Below the pieces are notes generated by a model. It saw only the letters and a list, made by a program, of their open reading frames with translations, did no database searches and was not told the origin of the DNA. Shown one piece after another: positions 17,311 through 24,584 of a DNA stretch of 64,000 bases. This stretch comes from Pseudomonas sp. (GTDB taxonomy: Bacteria; Pseudomonadota; Gammaproteobacteria; Pseudomonadales; Pseudomonadaceae). The DNA lies in contig VMRT01000007.1 in NCBI GenBank assembly GCA_007713455.1, positions 248,001-312,000 on the forward strand, written 5' to 3'. Position numbers and translations under genes: made by a program. Each line of letters begins with the position of its first letter. The first letter of the stretch is position 1.

Positions 17311-18068
17311 GCGTGCACATGGATCAACTGAGCTGGGTCGACTATGAACGCCGCGTCGGCGAAGGCGTCGTGGTCTTCCTGCCCTGCGGCGCTACCGAGC
17401 AGCATGGCCCGCACCTGCCGCTGGGCACCGACGCGCTGCTGGCCAGCGCCATCAGCGCCGAAGTGGCGATGAGGGTCGGCGGGCTGGTCGCGCCGGCGCT
17501 GTCCTACGGCTACAAGTCGCAACCGAAATGCGGCGGCGGTCAGCATTTCTGCGGTACCACCAGCCTGGATGGCGCGACCTTGAGCGCTCTGGTGCGCGAC
17601 GCCGTGCGGGAGTTCCACCGCCACGGCGTGCGCCGCCTGGTGCTGGTGCTCGGCCATTACGAGAACCAGTGGTTCGTCGCCGAAGGCATCCAGCTGGCGC
17701 TGCGCGACCTCGGACCGGACGCCGGGCTGGAGGTGATGCGCCTGGAGCACTGGGATTTCTGCCGCGAGCAGACCCTGACCGATGTCTTCCCCGATGGATT
17801 CCCCGGCTTCGCTCTGGAGCACGCTGCGGTGATCGAGACCTCGCTGATGCTGCACTTCCATCCGCAGCTGGTGGCGCTGGAGAAGATTCCGGACGACGCC
17901 TCGGCTGACTTCCCGCCCTACGACATGTACCCCACCCGTACCGAGTGGGTGCCGCCTTCCGGCGTGCTGTCCTCGGCCAAGGGCTCCAGCGCAGAGAAAG
18001 GCCAGCGGCTGGCCGACGACATCGTCGAAGGCATCGCCGCCGCGGTGTGCAAGGAGTTCGCCCTGTGA
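17307..18068 (+). CDS. Creatininase-like amidohydrolase (creatinine amidohydrolase homologue)
   Basis: 253-aa creatininase-fold hydrolase. From memory it resembles authentic Pseudomonas creatininase (creatinine + H2O <-> creatine) along its length: YGYKSQ, GGG.HF.GTTSLDGATL, RRLVLVLGHYEN, WDF, FPPYD and LSSAK..S.EKG. The metal ligands fall at E and H of EQHG, D of LGTD, and H and E of GHYEN. The Trp that in characterised creatininase closes over the substrate (GW before IEH) is Phe here (GFALEH), so specificity may be shifted. No creatinase gene is in the window. ATGA overlaps on both sides place it firmly in the operon. Confidence 0.85.
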   Translation: MSVHMDQLSWVDYERRVGEGVVVFLPCGATEQHGPHLPLGTDALLASAISAEVAMRVGGLVAPALSYGYKSQPKCGGGQHFCGTTSLDGATLSALVRDAVREFHRHGVRRLVLVLGHYENQWFVAEGIQLALRDLGPDAGLEVMRLEHWDFCREQTLTDVFPDGFPGFALEHAAVIETSLMLHFHPQLVALEKIPDDASADFPPYDMYPTRTEWVPPSGVLSSAKGSSAEKGQRLADDIVEGIAAAVCKEFAL

Positions 18069-18724
18069 GCCTGACGACGAACCTGCTGCACCCCCAGCGC
18101 ACGGCGCTGCTGGTGATCGACATGCAGCGCGACTTCTGCGCCCTGGGCGGTTACGCCGACCAGGCCGGCATGGACGTCAGCCGCCTGCGCGCACCGATTC
18201 CGGCGATTCAGGCGCTGCTGGATCGCGCTCGCGGGCTGGGCATGCTCGCCGTGCACACCCGTGAAGGTCATCGTCCGGATCTTTCCGATCTGCCCGACCC
18301 CAAACGCCGCCGTGCCGAAGCGACCGGCGCCTCCATCGGCAGCGCTGGCCCCCTCGGCCGCCTGCTGGTGCGCGGCGAATTCGGCCATGACCTGATCGAC
18401 GAACTGCAGCCGCGCGCTGGCGAGCCGGTGATCGACAAACCCGGCTACAGCGCTTTCGCCCATACCGATCTCGAACTGATCCTGCGCCGCCGCGGCATCG
18501 AGCGGCTGATCCTGACCGGCGTGACTACCGAGGTCTGCGTGTCCTCGACGCTGCGCCAGGCTATCGATCTTGGCTTCGACTGCGTGAGCATCAGCGATGC
18601 CTGCGCCTCGTCCGATCCACAGCTGCACGCCGCTGCACTTGCGATGATCGAAGTCGAAGGCGGGCTGTTCGGCAGCGTGACCGACAGCATCGACCTGCTG
18701 CGGCGCCTGGAGCGTGTCGCATGA
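18065..18724 (+). CDS. Isochorismatase-like cysteine hydrolase
   Basis: 219-aa protein starting at GTG 18065, overlapping the creatininase stop. The Asp-Lys-Cys triad is present: Asp in LLVIDMQRDF, Lys in VIDKPGYSAF, Cys in TTEVCVSSTLR. This family includes N-carbamoylsarcosine amidohydrolase, biuret hydrolase, ureidoacrylate hydrolase and the guanylurea hydrolase of metformin degraders, all acting on urea- or guanidine-like C-N bonds. Context supports a substrate of that kind, but I cannot tell which. It is distinct from true isochorismatases, which sit in siderophore clusters. Confidence 0.85.
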   Translation: MSLTTNLLHPQRTALLVIDMQRDFCALGGYADQAGMDVSRLRAPIPAIQALLDRARGLGMLAVHTREGHRPDLSDLPDPKRRRAEATGASIGSAGPLGRLLVRGEFGHDLIDELQPRAGEPVIDKPGYSAFAHTDLELILRRRGIERLILTGVTTEVCVSSTLRQAIDLGFDCVSISDACASSDPQLHAAALAMIEVEGGLFGSVTDSIDLLRRLERVA

Positions 18725-19503
18725 CCGATGTGCTGAAGCTCTGGCCGCTGCTGACGGCCACGCATCGCTACGACAAGTCGATTTCCACCCGCAATCGCGG
18801 CCAGGGCACGCTGATCGACGCGCCGATCCTCGCCTTCCTAATCGAAACCCGACAGGGTCGCGTGCTGTTCGACGTCGGCTGCGACTACGCCAAGCTCAGC
18901 GATCCGCAGCTGCGTGCGCGCTGGTTCGATCCGGTGGAGTTTCCCATGGGGCCGCCCGAGATGACCGAGGAGCAGCGTCTGCCCGCCCATCTGGGCCGAC
19001 ACGGGCTGTCCCCCGCCGATATTGATCTCGTGTTCCTCAGTCATCTGCATTTCGATCACGCCGGTGGCCTGTGCGAACTGTGCGGCTGCGATGTGCATGT
19101 GCACGAAGCGGAACTCGCCGCCGCCCGCGCCCAGGCGGACGACGCCTACTTCGCCGATGACTTTGCCGGCGAACATCGCTGGAAGCTGCAGCGCGACGAA
19201 TACGAGCTGCTGCCGGGACTGCGCGCCATCAATACCCCCGGGCACACGGCCGGCCACATGTCGCTGCTTATCGAACTGCCGCACGGCAAGCCGGTGATTC
19301 TCGCCGGAGACGCTGCGGACCTGAGCGAGAACCTGGTCGACGAAGTCGCGCCCGGCCTCTGCTGGCACGACCGCGAAGACCTGGCGCTGGCCAGCATCCG
19401 CAAGCTCAAGGCCACCGCTGCCGAAACCGACGCCGCTATCTGGCCGAATCATGACATGGCCTTCTGGCGCACCCTCAAACGCTTTCCGGAGTACCACGCA
19501 TGA
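18721..19503 (+). CDS. Metallo-beta-lactamase-fold hydrolase (AHL-lactonase-like)
   Basis: 260-aa cytoplasmic MBL-fold enzyme. The dinuclear zinc motif is SHLHFDHAGG; further ligands are in NTPGHTAGHMS, AGDAAD and WPNHDMAFW. N-terminal and core organisation matches the N-acyl-homoserine-lactonase branch, which opens small lactone-type rings. In this operon it might open a cyclic intermediate such as a hydantoin- or lactone-like ring; that is inference. ATGA overlaps both neighbours. Confidence 0.85.
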   Translation: MTDVLKLWPLLTATHRYDKSISTRNRGQGTLIDAPILAFLIETRQGRVLFDVGCDYAKLSDPQLRARWFDPVEFPMGPPEMTEEQRLPAHLGRHGLSPADIDLVFLSHLHFDHAGGLCELCGCDVHVHEAELAAARAQADDAYFADDFAGEHRWKLQRDEYELLPGLRAINTPGHTAGHMSLLIELPHGKPVILAGDAADLSENLVDEVAPGLCWHDREDLALASIRKLKATAAETDAAIWPNHDMAFWRTLKRFPEYHA

Positions 19504-20309
19504 AGAGCGTTCCCGATGCCTATCTTGGCGTGTGGCGCCGGCGCCTGCTGGCCACCACCGCCGGCTTGCGTGACGAAACCAGCGAGGTGTACTGGCTGCA
19601 AACCGCCAGCCTGCACGCCGACCTGCGCCTGCCGCGACCACAGACACTACCGCCAGCCGCCTCGCTGGAAACCTGCAGCCATGCCCAGCAGCTGGCCCTG
19701 AGCGAACAGGCAGGCTTCGCCGGCGTCACCGAGGTCAACGGCGATATCTGCCAGTGGCATCGGCTGATCGACTTCCAGCCGCCGGGCGGACCTGCGGATA
19801 TCGGCCTGATGCACTTCGAGACCCCGGAGCGGCTGCTGGAAGACGGGCTGGACGGCAGCTATCACGAAATCTGGCAGCGCCTGCCGGAGTCGCAGGGGCG
19901 CAACTGGGGCATCTGGCTGCGCGCGGCGGAGCAGCCAGCTCGCCAGGCCTGCCTGCTGGTGGCGGGCGACTACTTCCTGTTCGCTGCCGAGCGGCCGATT
20001 CTGCTGCCGGCCAGCACAGGATATCTGCGTGACCAACTGGCCGCCGTCAGCCCCGCGCTGCGGCCACAGTTGCTGGCCTGCGAGCTGTCCTTCGGCCGCC
20101 ACCGCAACGGCGCAACACCCTGGCAAATCACCCACTCGACGCTCCCCGGCCGCGTCGGCGACGCCCTGTTGTCGAGCTACTGGAACTTCGCCGACCCCGC
20201 CAGCCTGCCCGCCGCGGACCTCGCCGCCCTCGGTCGCTATCCGGCGGCCGGCGGCTGGCAACGCGTCGAACTGGATGTGCCCACCGTTTCACAGGAGGTT
20301 CCCGCATGA
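19500..20309 (+). CDS. Hri1-like protein of unknown function
   Basis: 269-aa soluble protein without signal peptide or membrane segment. The opening (YLGVWRRRLLAT followed by EVYWLQTASLHADLRLP) and the later FAGVTEVNGDICQWHR, IDFQPP and GLMHFETPERLLEDG resemble the fungal Hri1 family, a beta-barrel/lipocalin-like fold of unknown function. That assignment is from memory and moderate. The Trp/Tyr-rich N-terminal half suggests a ligand-binding barrel. Its place between the hydrolases and the ABC genes suggests a dedicated accessory role. Confidence 0.55.
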   Translation: MKSVPDAYLGVWRRRLLATTAGLRDETSEVYWLQTASLHADLRLPRPQTLPPAASLETCSHAQQLALSEQAGFAGVTEVNGDICQWHRLIDFQPPGGPADIGLMHFETPERLLEDGLDGSYHEIWQRLPESQGRNWGIWLRAAEQPARQACLLVAGDYFLFAAERPILLPASTGYLRDQLAAVSPALRPQLLACELSFGRHRNGATPWQITHSTLPGRVGDALLSSYWNFADPASLPAADLAALGRYPAAGGWQRVELDVPTVSQEVPA

Positions 20310-21184
20310 CAGCGCAGATCAGCATCCCCTCCGCTGCCACCGCCGCGCAGCAGCGACATACGGCAACACCGGCCGCACCGGCCGAACAGGTGGTGCGCAA
20401 GAGCAGTTTCTGGCGCATTCGCGGCGAGATATCCCGGCGCAGCGCCTGGCTGCTGACCGGCGCCGGGCTGAGCCTGCCCTTCATCATCTGGTGGCTGTGG
20501 ACCGCGCTTGGCCTCGCCGACCCGATGTTCATGCCCAGCCCCGGCGCAGTGCTCGAACGCATCGGTCGCTGGTGGACCAGCGAGGGGCTGCTGGGGGACA
20601 TCGGCATCAGCGTCTGGCGGGTCATGGCGGGCTTCGGCGCCTCGGCGCTGATCGCCCTGCCGCTGGGGCTGTACATCGGCACCTACCGGCCGGTGCAGGC
20701 CTTTCTCGAACCGCTCACCGACTTCATCCGCTACATGCCCGCAGTGGCGTTCATTCCGCTGGTGATGCTCTGGGTCGGCATCGACGAAGGCTCGAAGGTA
20801 CTGATCATCTTCATCGGCACCTTCTTCCAGATGGTGCTGATGGTGGCCGAAGACGTCCGCCGCGTGCCCATGGCGCAGATCGAGGCGGCGCAAACCATGG
20901 GCGCCAACCGCAGCGAGATCGTCAAGCTGGTGATCCTGCCGTCGGCCAAGCCGGCGCTGCTCGACACCCTGCGTATCACCTGTGGCTGGGCCTGGACCTA
21001 TCTGGTGGTGGCCGAACTGGTCGCGGCGAACTCCGGCCTCGGCTACGCCATCCTCAAGGCGCAGCGCTACATGCACACCGACAAGATCTTCGCCGGCATC
21101 CTGCTGATCGGCCTGATCGGCCTGCTCACCGATCAGGCCTTCCGCTGGTTGCACCGCCGCGCCTTTCCCTGGATGAGGAAATGA
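20306..21184 (+). CDS. ABC transporter permease (NitT/TauT type)
   Basis: 292-aa permease with about 60 cytoplasmic residues at the N-terminus, then six hydrophobic segments. The coupling helix is EAAQTMGANRSEIVKLVILPSA. The family-typical start of the core (LPSP-like FMPSPGAVLERI) is present. It differs from the permease at 1044-1859 and is more like nitrate/taurine/thiamine-precursor permeases. Likely partners are the binding protein at 12816 and the ATPase that overlaps its stop. Confidence 0.9.
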   Translation: MTAQISIPSAATAAQQRHTATPAAPAEQVVRKSSFWRIRGEISRRSAWLLTGAGLSLPFIIWWLWTALGLADPMFMPSPGAVLERIGRWWTSEGLLGDIGISVWRVMAGFGASALIALPLGLYIGTYRPVQAFLEPLTDFIRYMPAVAFIPLVMLWVGIDEGSKVLIIFIGTFFQMVLMVAEDVRRVPMAQIEAAQTMGANRSEIVKLVILPSAKPALLDTLRITCGWAWTYLVVAELVAANSGLGYAILKAQRYMHTDKIFAGILLIGLIGLLTDQAFRWLHRRAFPWMRK

Positions 21185-22026
21185 CCATGTCCGATGCCAA
21201 GATTCATGTCCGTCAGGTCGGCAAGACCTTCGTCAGCGAGCGCCGTGAGGTGCAGGCGCTGCAATCGATCGACCTGGATATCCAGCCCAACGAGTTCGTC
21301 ACCTTCGTCGGCGCCTCGGGCTGCGGCAAATCCACCCTGCTGCGAATCATCGCCGGGCTGGAAACGCTGAGCCGTGGCGAGATCCTGCTCGACGGCAAGC
21401 CCATCGACGGCCCTGGCGTCGACCGAGCCATGGTCTTCCAGCACTACAGTCTCTACCCCTGGCTGACGGTGATGCAGAACATCAAGTTCTGCCGCCAGCT
21501 CAAGGTGATCGGCGACACCGTGCGCCACGACGGTGACGTGGAGTCGGCCGCAGGCCGCGCCGACGCCCTGCTCAATCTGATGGGCCTGACACGCTTCACC
21601 GATGCCTACCCCAGCCAACTCTCCGGCGGCATGCAGCAACGCGTCGCCATTGCCCGCGCCTTGCTGCCCAAGCCCGCGACGCTGCTGATGGACGAGCCGT
21701 TCGGTGCGCTGGATGCGCAGACGCGTGAGGTCATGCACGACCTCATTCGCCATGTGCACAGGCTGGAAAAGAGCACCATCCTGTTCGTCACCCACGATGT
21801 CGAGGAAGCCATCTATCTGGGCAGCCGCATCGTGCTGATGGCGCCGAGGCCCGGGCGTATCGATTCCATCTACGAGGTGCCACTGCCGGCCCAGCGGCAT
21901 CAGGACATGAAGCTCGCGCCGGAATTCACCGAGCTCAAGCGCGAGATCCTCGCCCGCATCCGCGAGACGTCCGGCATGCAGACCGACCTCGAGCAACTGG
22001 CCAAACTCAGTGCCGTGGCCGGCTGA
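21181..22026 (+). CDS. ABC transporter ATP-binding protein (NitT/TauT type)
   Basis: 281-aa ATPase: Walker A GASGCGKST, signature LSGGMQQR, Walker B TLLMDEPFGALD, switch VTHDVEEA. ATG 21181 overlaps the permease stop; an ATG two codons later is an alternative. It ends the long operon. Its stop is only 3 bp from the stop of the convergent hydrolase gene and no terminator hairpin is visible, so transcripts probably run into each other. Confidence 0.92.
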   Translation: MTMSDAKIHVRQVGKTFVSERREVQALQSIDLDIQPNEFVTFVGASGCGKSTLLRIIAGLETLSRGEILLDGKPIDGPGVDRAMVFQHYSLYPWLTVMQNIKFCRQLKVIGDTVRHDGDVESAAGRADALLNLMGLTRFTDAYPSQLSGGMQQRVAIARALLPKPATLLMDEPFGALDAQTREVMHDLIRHVHRLEKSTILFVTHDVEEAIYLGSRIVLMAPRPGRIDSIYEVPLPAQRHQDMKLAPEFTELKREILARIRETSGMQTDLEQLAKLSAVAG

Positions 22027-22029
22027 AGG

Positions 22030-23052
22030 CTAGCGCCCGAGTAGCTCGGCCATCGCTGCGAAGACCTGCTGCATGGCCGCCGCGCTGCGGCCGGGCCCAC
22101 CGGCGCAATGCCCCCAGTCCGACTCGAGCACCCGTAGCTCGGCGCCCGGAATCAGCGCGGCCTCGTGGCGGACATCCTCGACGGTGAAATACAGATCGCT
22201 GCTGCCGGGCATGAGGATGGACCGCGCGCGGATGCGACCCAGCGCTTCGGCCAGCGAGCCGGCAGCGAAACTGCGGGCCGGGTCGGCCGATTGCCAGGTA
22301 TGCAGCACGCAGAGCAGGTCGTTGGCGTCCTGCTCCAGATGATCGTGTTCCCAGTAGTCGAGCAGCGCCTCAAGGCTCTCGAAGCCCAGCTCGCGCCACA
22401 GCTCATGACGATAGAACGCCTGGGAATAGGCCCAGCCGGCATAGGCACGTCCGAACGCGCGCAGCCCCCGTTCCGGCGGCACGCTGTAGCGCCCACCCAG
22501 CCAGGCGGCGTCGGCGCACAGCGCCGCCTTCACCCCTTCGAGAAACACCCGATTGTGCGGCCAACAGCGTGCCGTGCAGCAGAACGGCAGGATGGCGCGC
22601 ATCCGCTCGGGATAGGCCATCGCCCAGAACAGCGTCTGCATACCGCCCATGGACCAGCCGCTGACCAGGGCGAGCTGCCAGTCGTCACCGAACAGCCGGT
22701 CGAGCAATGCCTTCTGTGCGTGCACATTGTCCAGCAGGCCCACCTGTGGAAAGTCCGCACCTTCCTGTCCCGGCGCCGCGTTGCTCGGCGAAGTCGACCA
22801 GCCGGCGCCGAAAAGGTTGGTCAGCACCACGCAGTAATCGCCGCCTGCCAGTGGCCCCTCCGCACCAAGCAGGGGCAGGCTGCCCCAATGTGTGCCGCCG
22901 TAGTAGCTCGGAATCAGCACCAGGTTGTCTCGCGCCCGGTTCGGCGTGCCTATTACCTGATAGCAAATGCGTGCATTGCGCAATCGCTCGCCGCTTTCCA
23001 GGCTCATTTCGCCCAGCGCGTGAAGCTTCTTTTCACTTTTTATTTCAAGCAT
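22030..23052 (-). CDS. Alpha/beta hydrolase of the homoserine O-acetyltransferase (MetX)-like group
   Basis: 340-aa alpha/beta-fold protein. The nucleophile elbow is SGWSMGGMQ, the acid is probably in MPGSSDLYF and the His in SDWGHCAGG. Oxyanion region LIPSYYGGTH and the overall order match MetX-like acyltransferases/hydrolases. The start chosen is ATG 23052, which has GGGAG about 8 nt upstream; an ATG two codons earlier is too close to that site. It is divergent from glnT across a region holding an inverted repeat. Its role in nitrogen scavenging is unknown. Confidence 0.8.
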   Translation of the reverse strand: MLEIKSEKKLHALGEMSLESGERLRNARICYQVIGTPNRARDNLVLIPSYYGGTHWGSLPLLGAEGPLAGGDYCVVLTNLFGAGWSTSPSNAAPGQEGADFPQVGLLDNVHAQKALLDRLFGDDWQLALVSGWSMGGMQTLFWAMAYPERMRAILPFCCTARCWPHNRVFLEGVKAALCADAAWLGGRYSVPPERGLRAFGRAYAGWAYSQAFYRHELWRELGFESLEALLDYWEHDHLEQDANDLLCVLHTWQSADPARSFAAGSLAEALGRIRARSILMPGSSDLYFTVEDVRHEAALIPGAELRVLESDWGHCAGGPGRSAAAMQQVFAAMAELLGR

Positions 23053-23111
23053 CTGCATGACTCCCACATCGGCGAAACGGGCAAGCAGTGGCACCAGACG
23101 TAGCCCGTTTC

Positions 23112-23136
23112 TATACACGCTGGCATGTATATTGGA
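23112..23136. promoter_or_regulatory. Inverted-repeat operator overlapping a possible sigma-54 promoter
   Basis: TATACA, 8 nt, TGTATA is a perfect inverted repeat at 23112-23131 between the divergent hydrolase and glnT genes, a plausible site for the TetR regulator encoded at 25761. Overlapping it, TGGCATG, 4 nt, TTGGA at 23121-23136 resembles a -24/-12 promoter, but GC is replaced by GG in the -12 element. If both are real, the regulator would block RpoN polymerase directly. Confidence 0.45.
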
Positions 23137-23197
23137 TGAAGGAATCGTGCCAGCGGTGCCAAGCGCCGCCATTCATGACTCCAAGGAGCGCAAGCAG

Positions 23198-24562
23198 ATG
23201 ACCAGCTTCCCACTCTCCTCCGTCGAGGAGCTGAAACAGCGGCTGCAGGACAAGGGCGTGAAGTACGCCATGGCCAGCTACGTCGACATGCACGGCGTGA
23301 TCAAAGGCAAGTTCGTTCCGCTCGACCATCTGGGGCAGATGCTTCGCGGTTCCGAGCTGTACACCGGCGCAGCGCTGGACGGCGTGCCGCAGCAGATCAG
23401 CGATAACGAAGTGGCGGCGATGCCCGATCCGGCCAGCGCCACCCAGTGCAGCTGGAACCGCAGCCTGGCCTGGTTCGCCAGCGACCTCTACCTGGACGGC
23501 AAGCCGTTCGACGCCTGCTCGCGCGGCATTCTCAAGCGCCAGACCGACGCTGCGGCCGAGATGGGCTACAGCTTCAATCTGGGCATCGAGACCGAGTTCT
23601 TCCTCTACAAGGACACCCCGGACGGCGGCTTCGCCCCGCTCAGCGATCGTGATACCGCGGCCAAGCCCTGCTACGACCCGCGCCTGCTGATGGACAACCT
23701 GCCGGTGATCGACGAACTGGTGGAAGCCATGAACGAGATGGGCTGGGGCGTGTACTCGTTCGACCATGAAGACGCCAACGGCCAGTTCGAAACCGACTTC
23801 AAGTACGCCGACGCGCTGACCATGGCCGACCGCTTCGTGTTCTTCCGCATGATGGCCAATGAGATCGCCCGCAAGCATGGCGCCTTCGCCACCTTCATGC
23901 CCAAGCCGTCCGCGCAGCGCACCGGCAGCGGTGCGCACTACAACATGTCCCTGGCGGACCTGGCCTCGGGCAAGAACCTCTTCGAAGTGGATGGCGAAGA
24001 CCCTCACGGCTGCGGTGTCACCCCGCTCGCCTATCACTTCATCGCCGGCGTGCTGAAACACGCCAAGGCGATCTGCGCGGTCATCGCGCCAACGGTGAAC
24101 AGCTACAAGCGGCTGATCCGCAAGGGCGCCATGTCCGGCTCGACCTGGGCGCCGGTGTTCGTCTGCTACGGCAACAACAACCGCACCAACATGCTGCGCA
24201 TCCCGTCCCAGGGCGCGCGGGTCGAATGCCGCGCCGCGGATATCGGCTGCAACCCTTACCTCGGCGCCGCAATGATCCTCGCCGCCGGCCTGGAAGGCAT
24301 CCGCGACAAGCTCGAACCGGGCCAGCCGCACCGCGAGAACATGTACGACTACAGCGAAAAGGATGTCGCGGACATGGGCATCGAAACCCTGCCGCGCACG
24401 CTGTCCGAAGCCATCGACGCCTTCGAGGCCGACCCGCTGTCGCGCCAGGTCTTCGGCGACGCCATGTACCAGGCCTTCGTCGACTACAAGCGCGACGAAT
24501 GGAATGCCTACCACACCCATGTTTCCGACTGGGAAATCCAGCGCTACCTGAAATTCTTCTGA
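23198..24562 (+). CDS. glnT: Type III glutamine synthetase (GlnT)
   Basis: 454-aa member of the GlnT (type III glutamate-ammonia ligase) family, related to gamma-glutamyl-amide synthetases such as gamma-glutamylmethylamide synthetase. Features include GIETEFFLY, FDHEDANGQFETDF, KPSAQRTGSGAHYNMS (active-site His region) and NNRTNMLRIP. AAGGAG lies about 9 nt before the ATG. A binding-protein gene follows after 22 bp. It may assimilate the ammonia released from guanidine, or glutamylate an alkylamine by-product; sequence alone does not decide. Confidence 0.85.
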   Translation: MTSFPLSSVEELKQRLQDKGVKYAMASYVDMHGVIKGKFVPLDHLGQMLRGSELYTGAALDGVPQQISDNEVAAMPDPASATQCSWNRSLAWFASDLYLDGKPFDACSRGILKRQTDAAAEMGYSFNLGIETEFFLYKDTPDGGFAPLSDRDTAAKPCYDPRLLMDNLPVIDELVEAMNEMGWGVYSFDHEDANGQFETDFKYADALTMADRFVFFRMMANEIARKHGAFATFMPKPSAQRTGSGAHYNMSLADLASGKNLFEVDGEDPHGCGVTPLAYHFIAGVLKHAKAICAVIAPTVNSYKRLIRKGAMSGSTWAPVFVCYGNNNRTNMLRIPSQGARVECRAADIGCNPYLGAAMILAAGLEGIRDKLEPGQPHRENMYDYSEKDVADMGIETLPRTLSEAIDAFEADPLSRQVFGDAMYQAFVDYKRDEWNAYHTHVSDWEIQRYLKFF

Positions 24563-24584
24563 CTCGATGAAAAGGAGATTCACC

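Noticed and set aside
18065-18724. Siderophore isochorismatase
   Set aside because: No siderophore genes nearby; operon context and family breadth point to a urea-like substrate.
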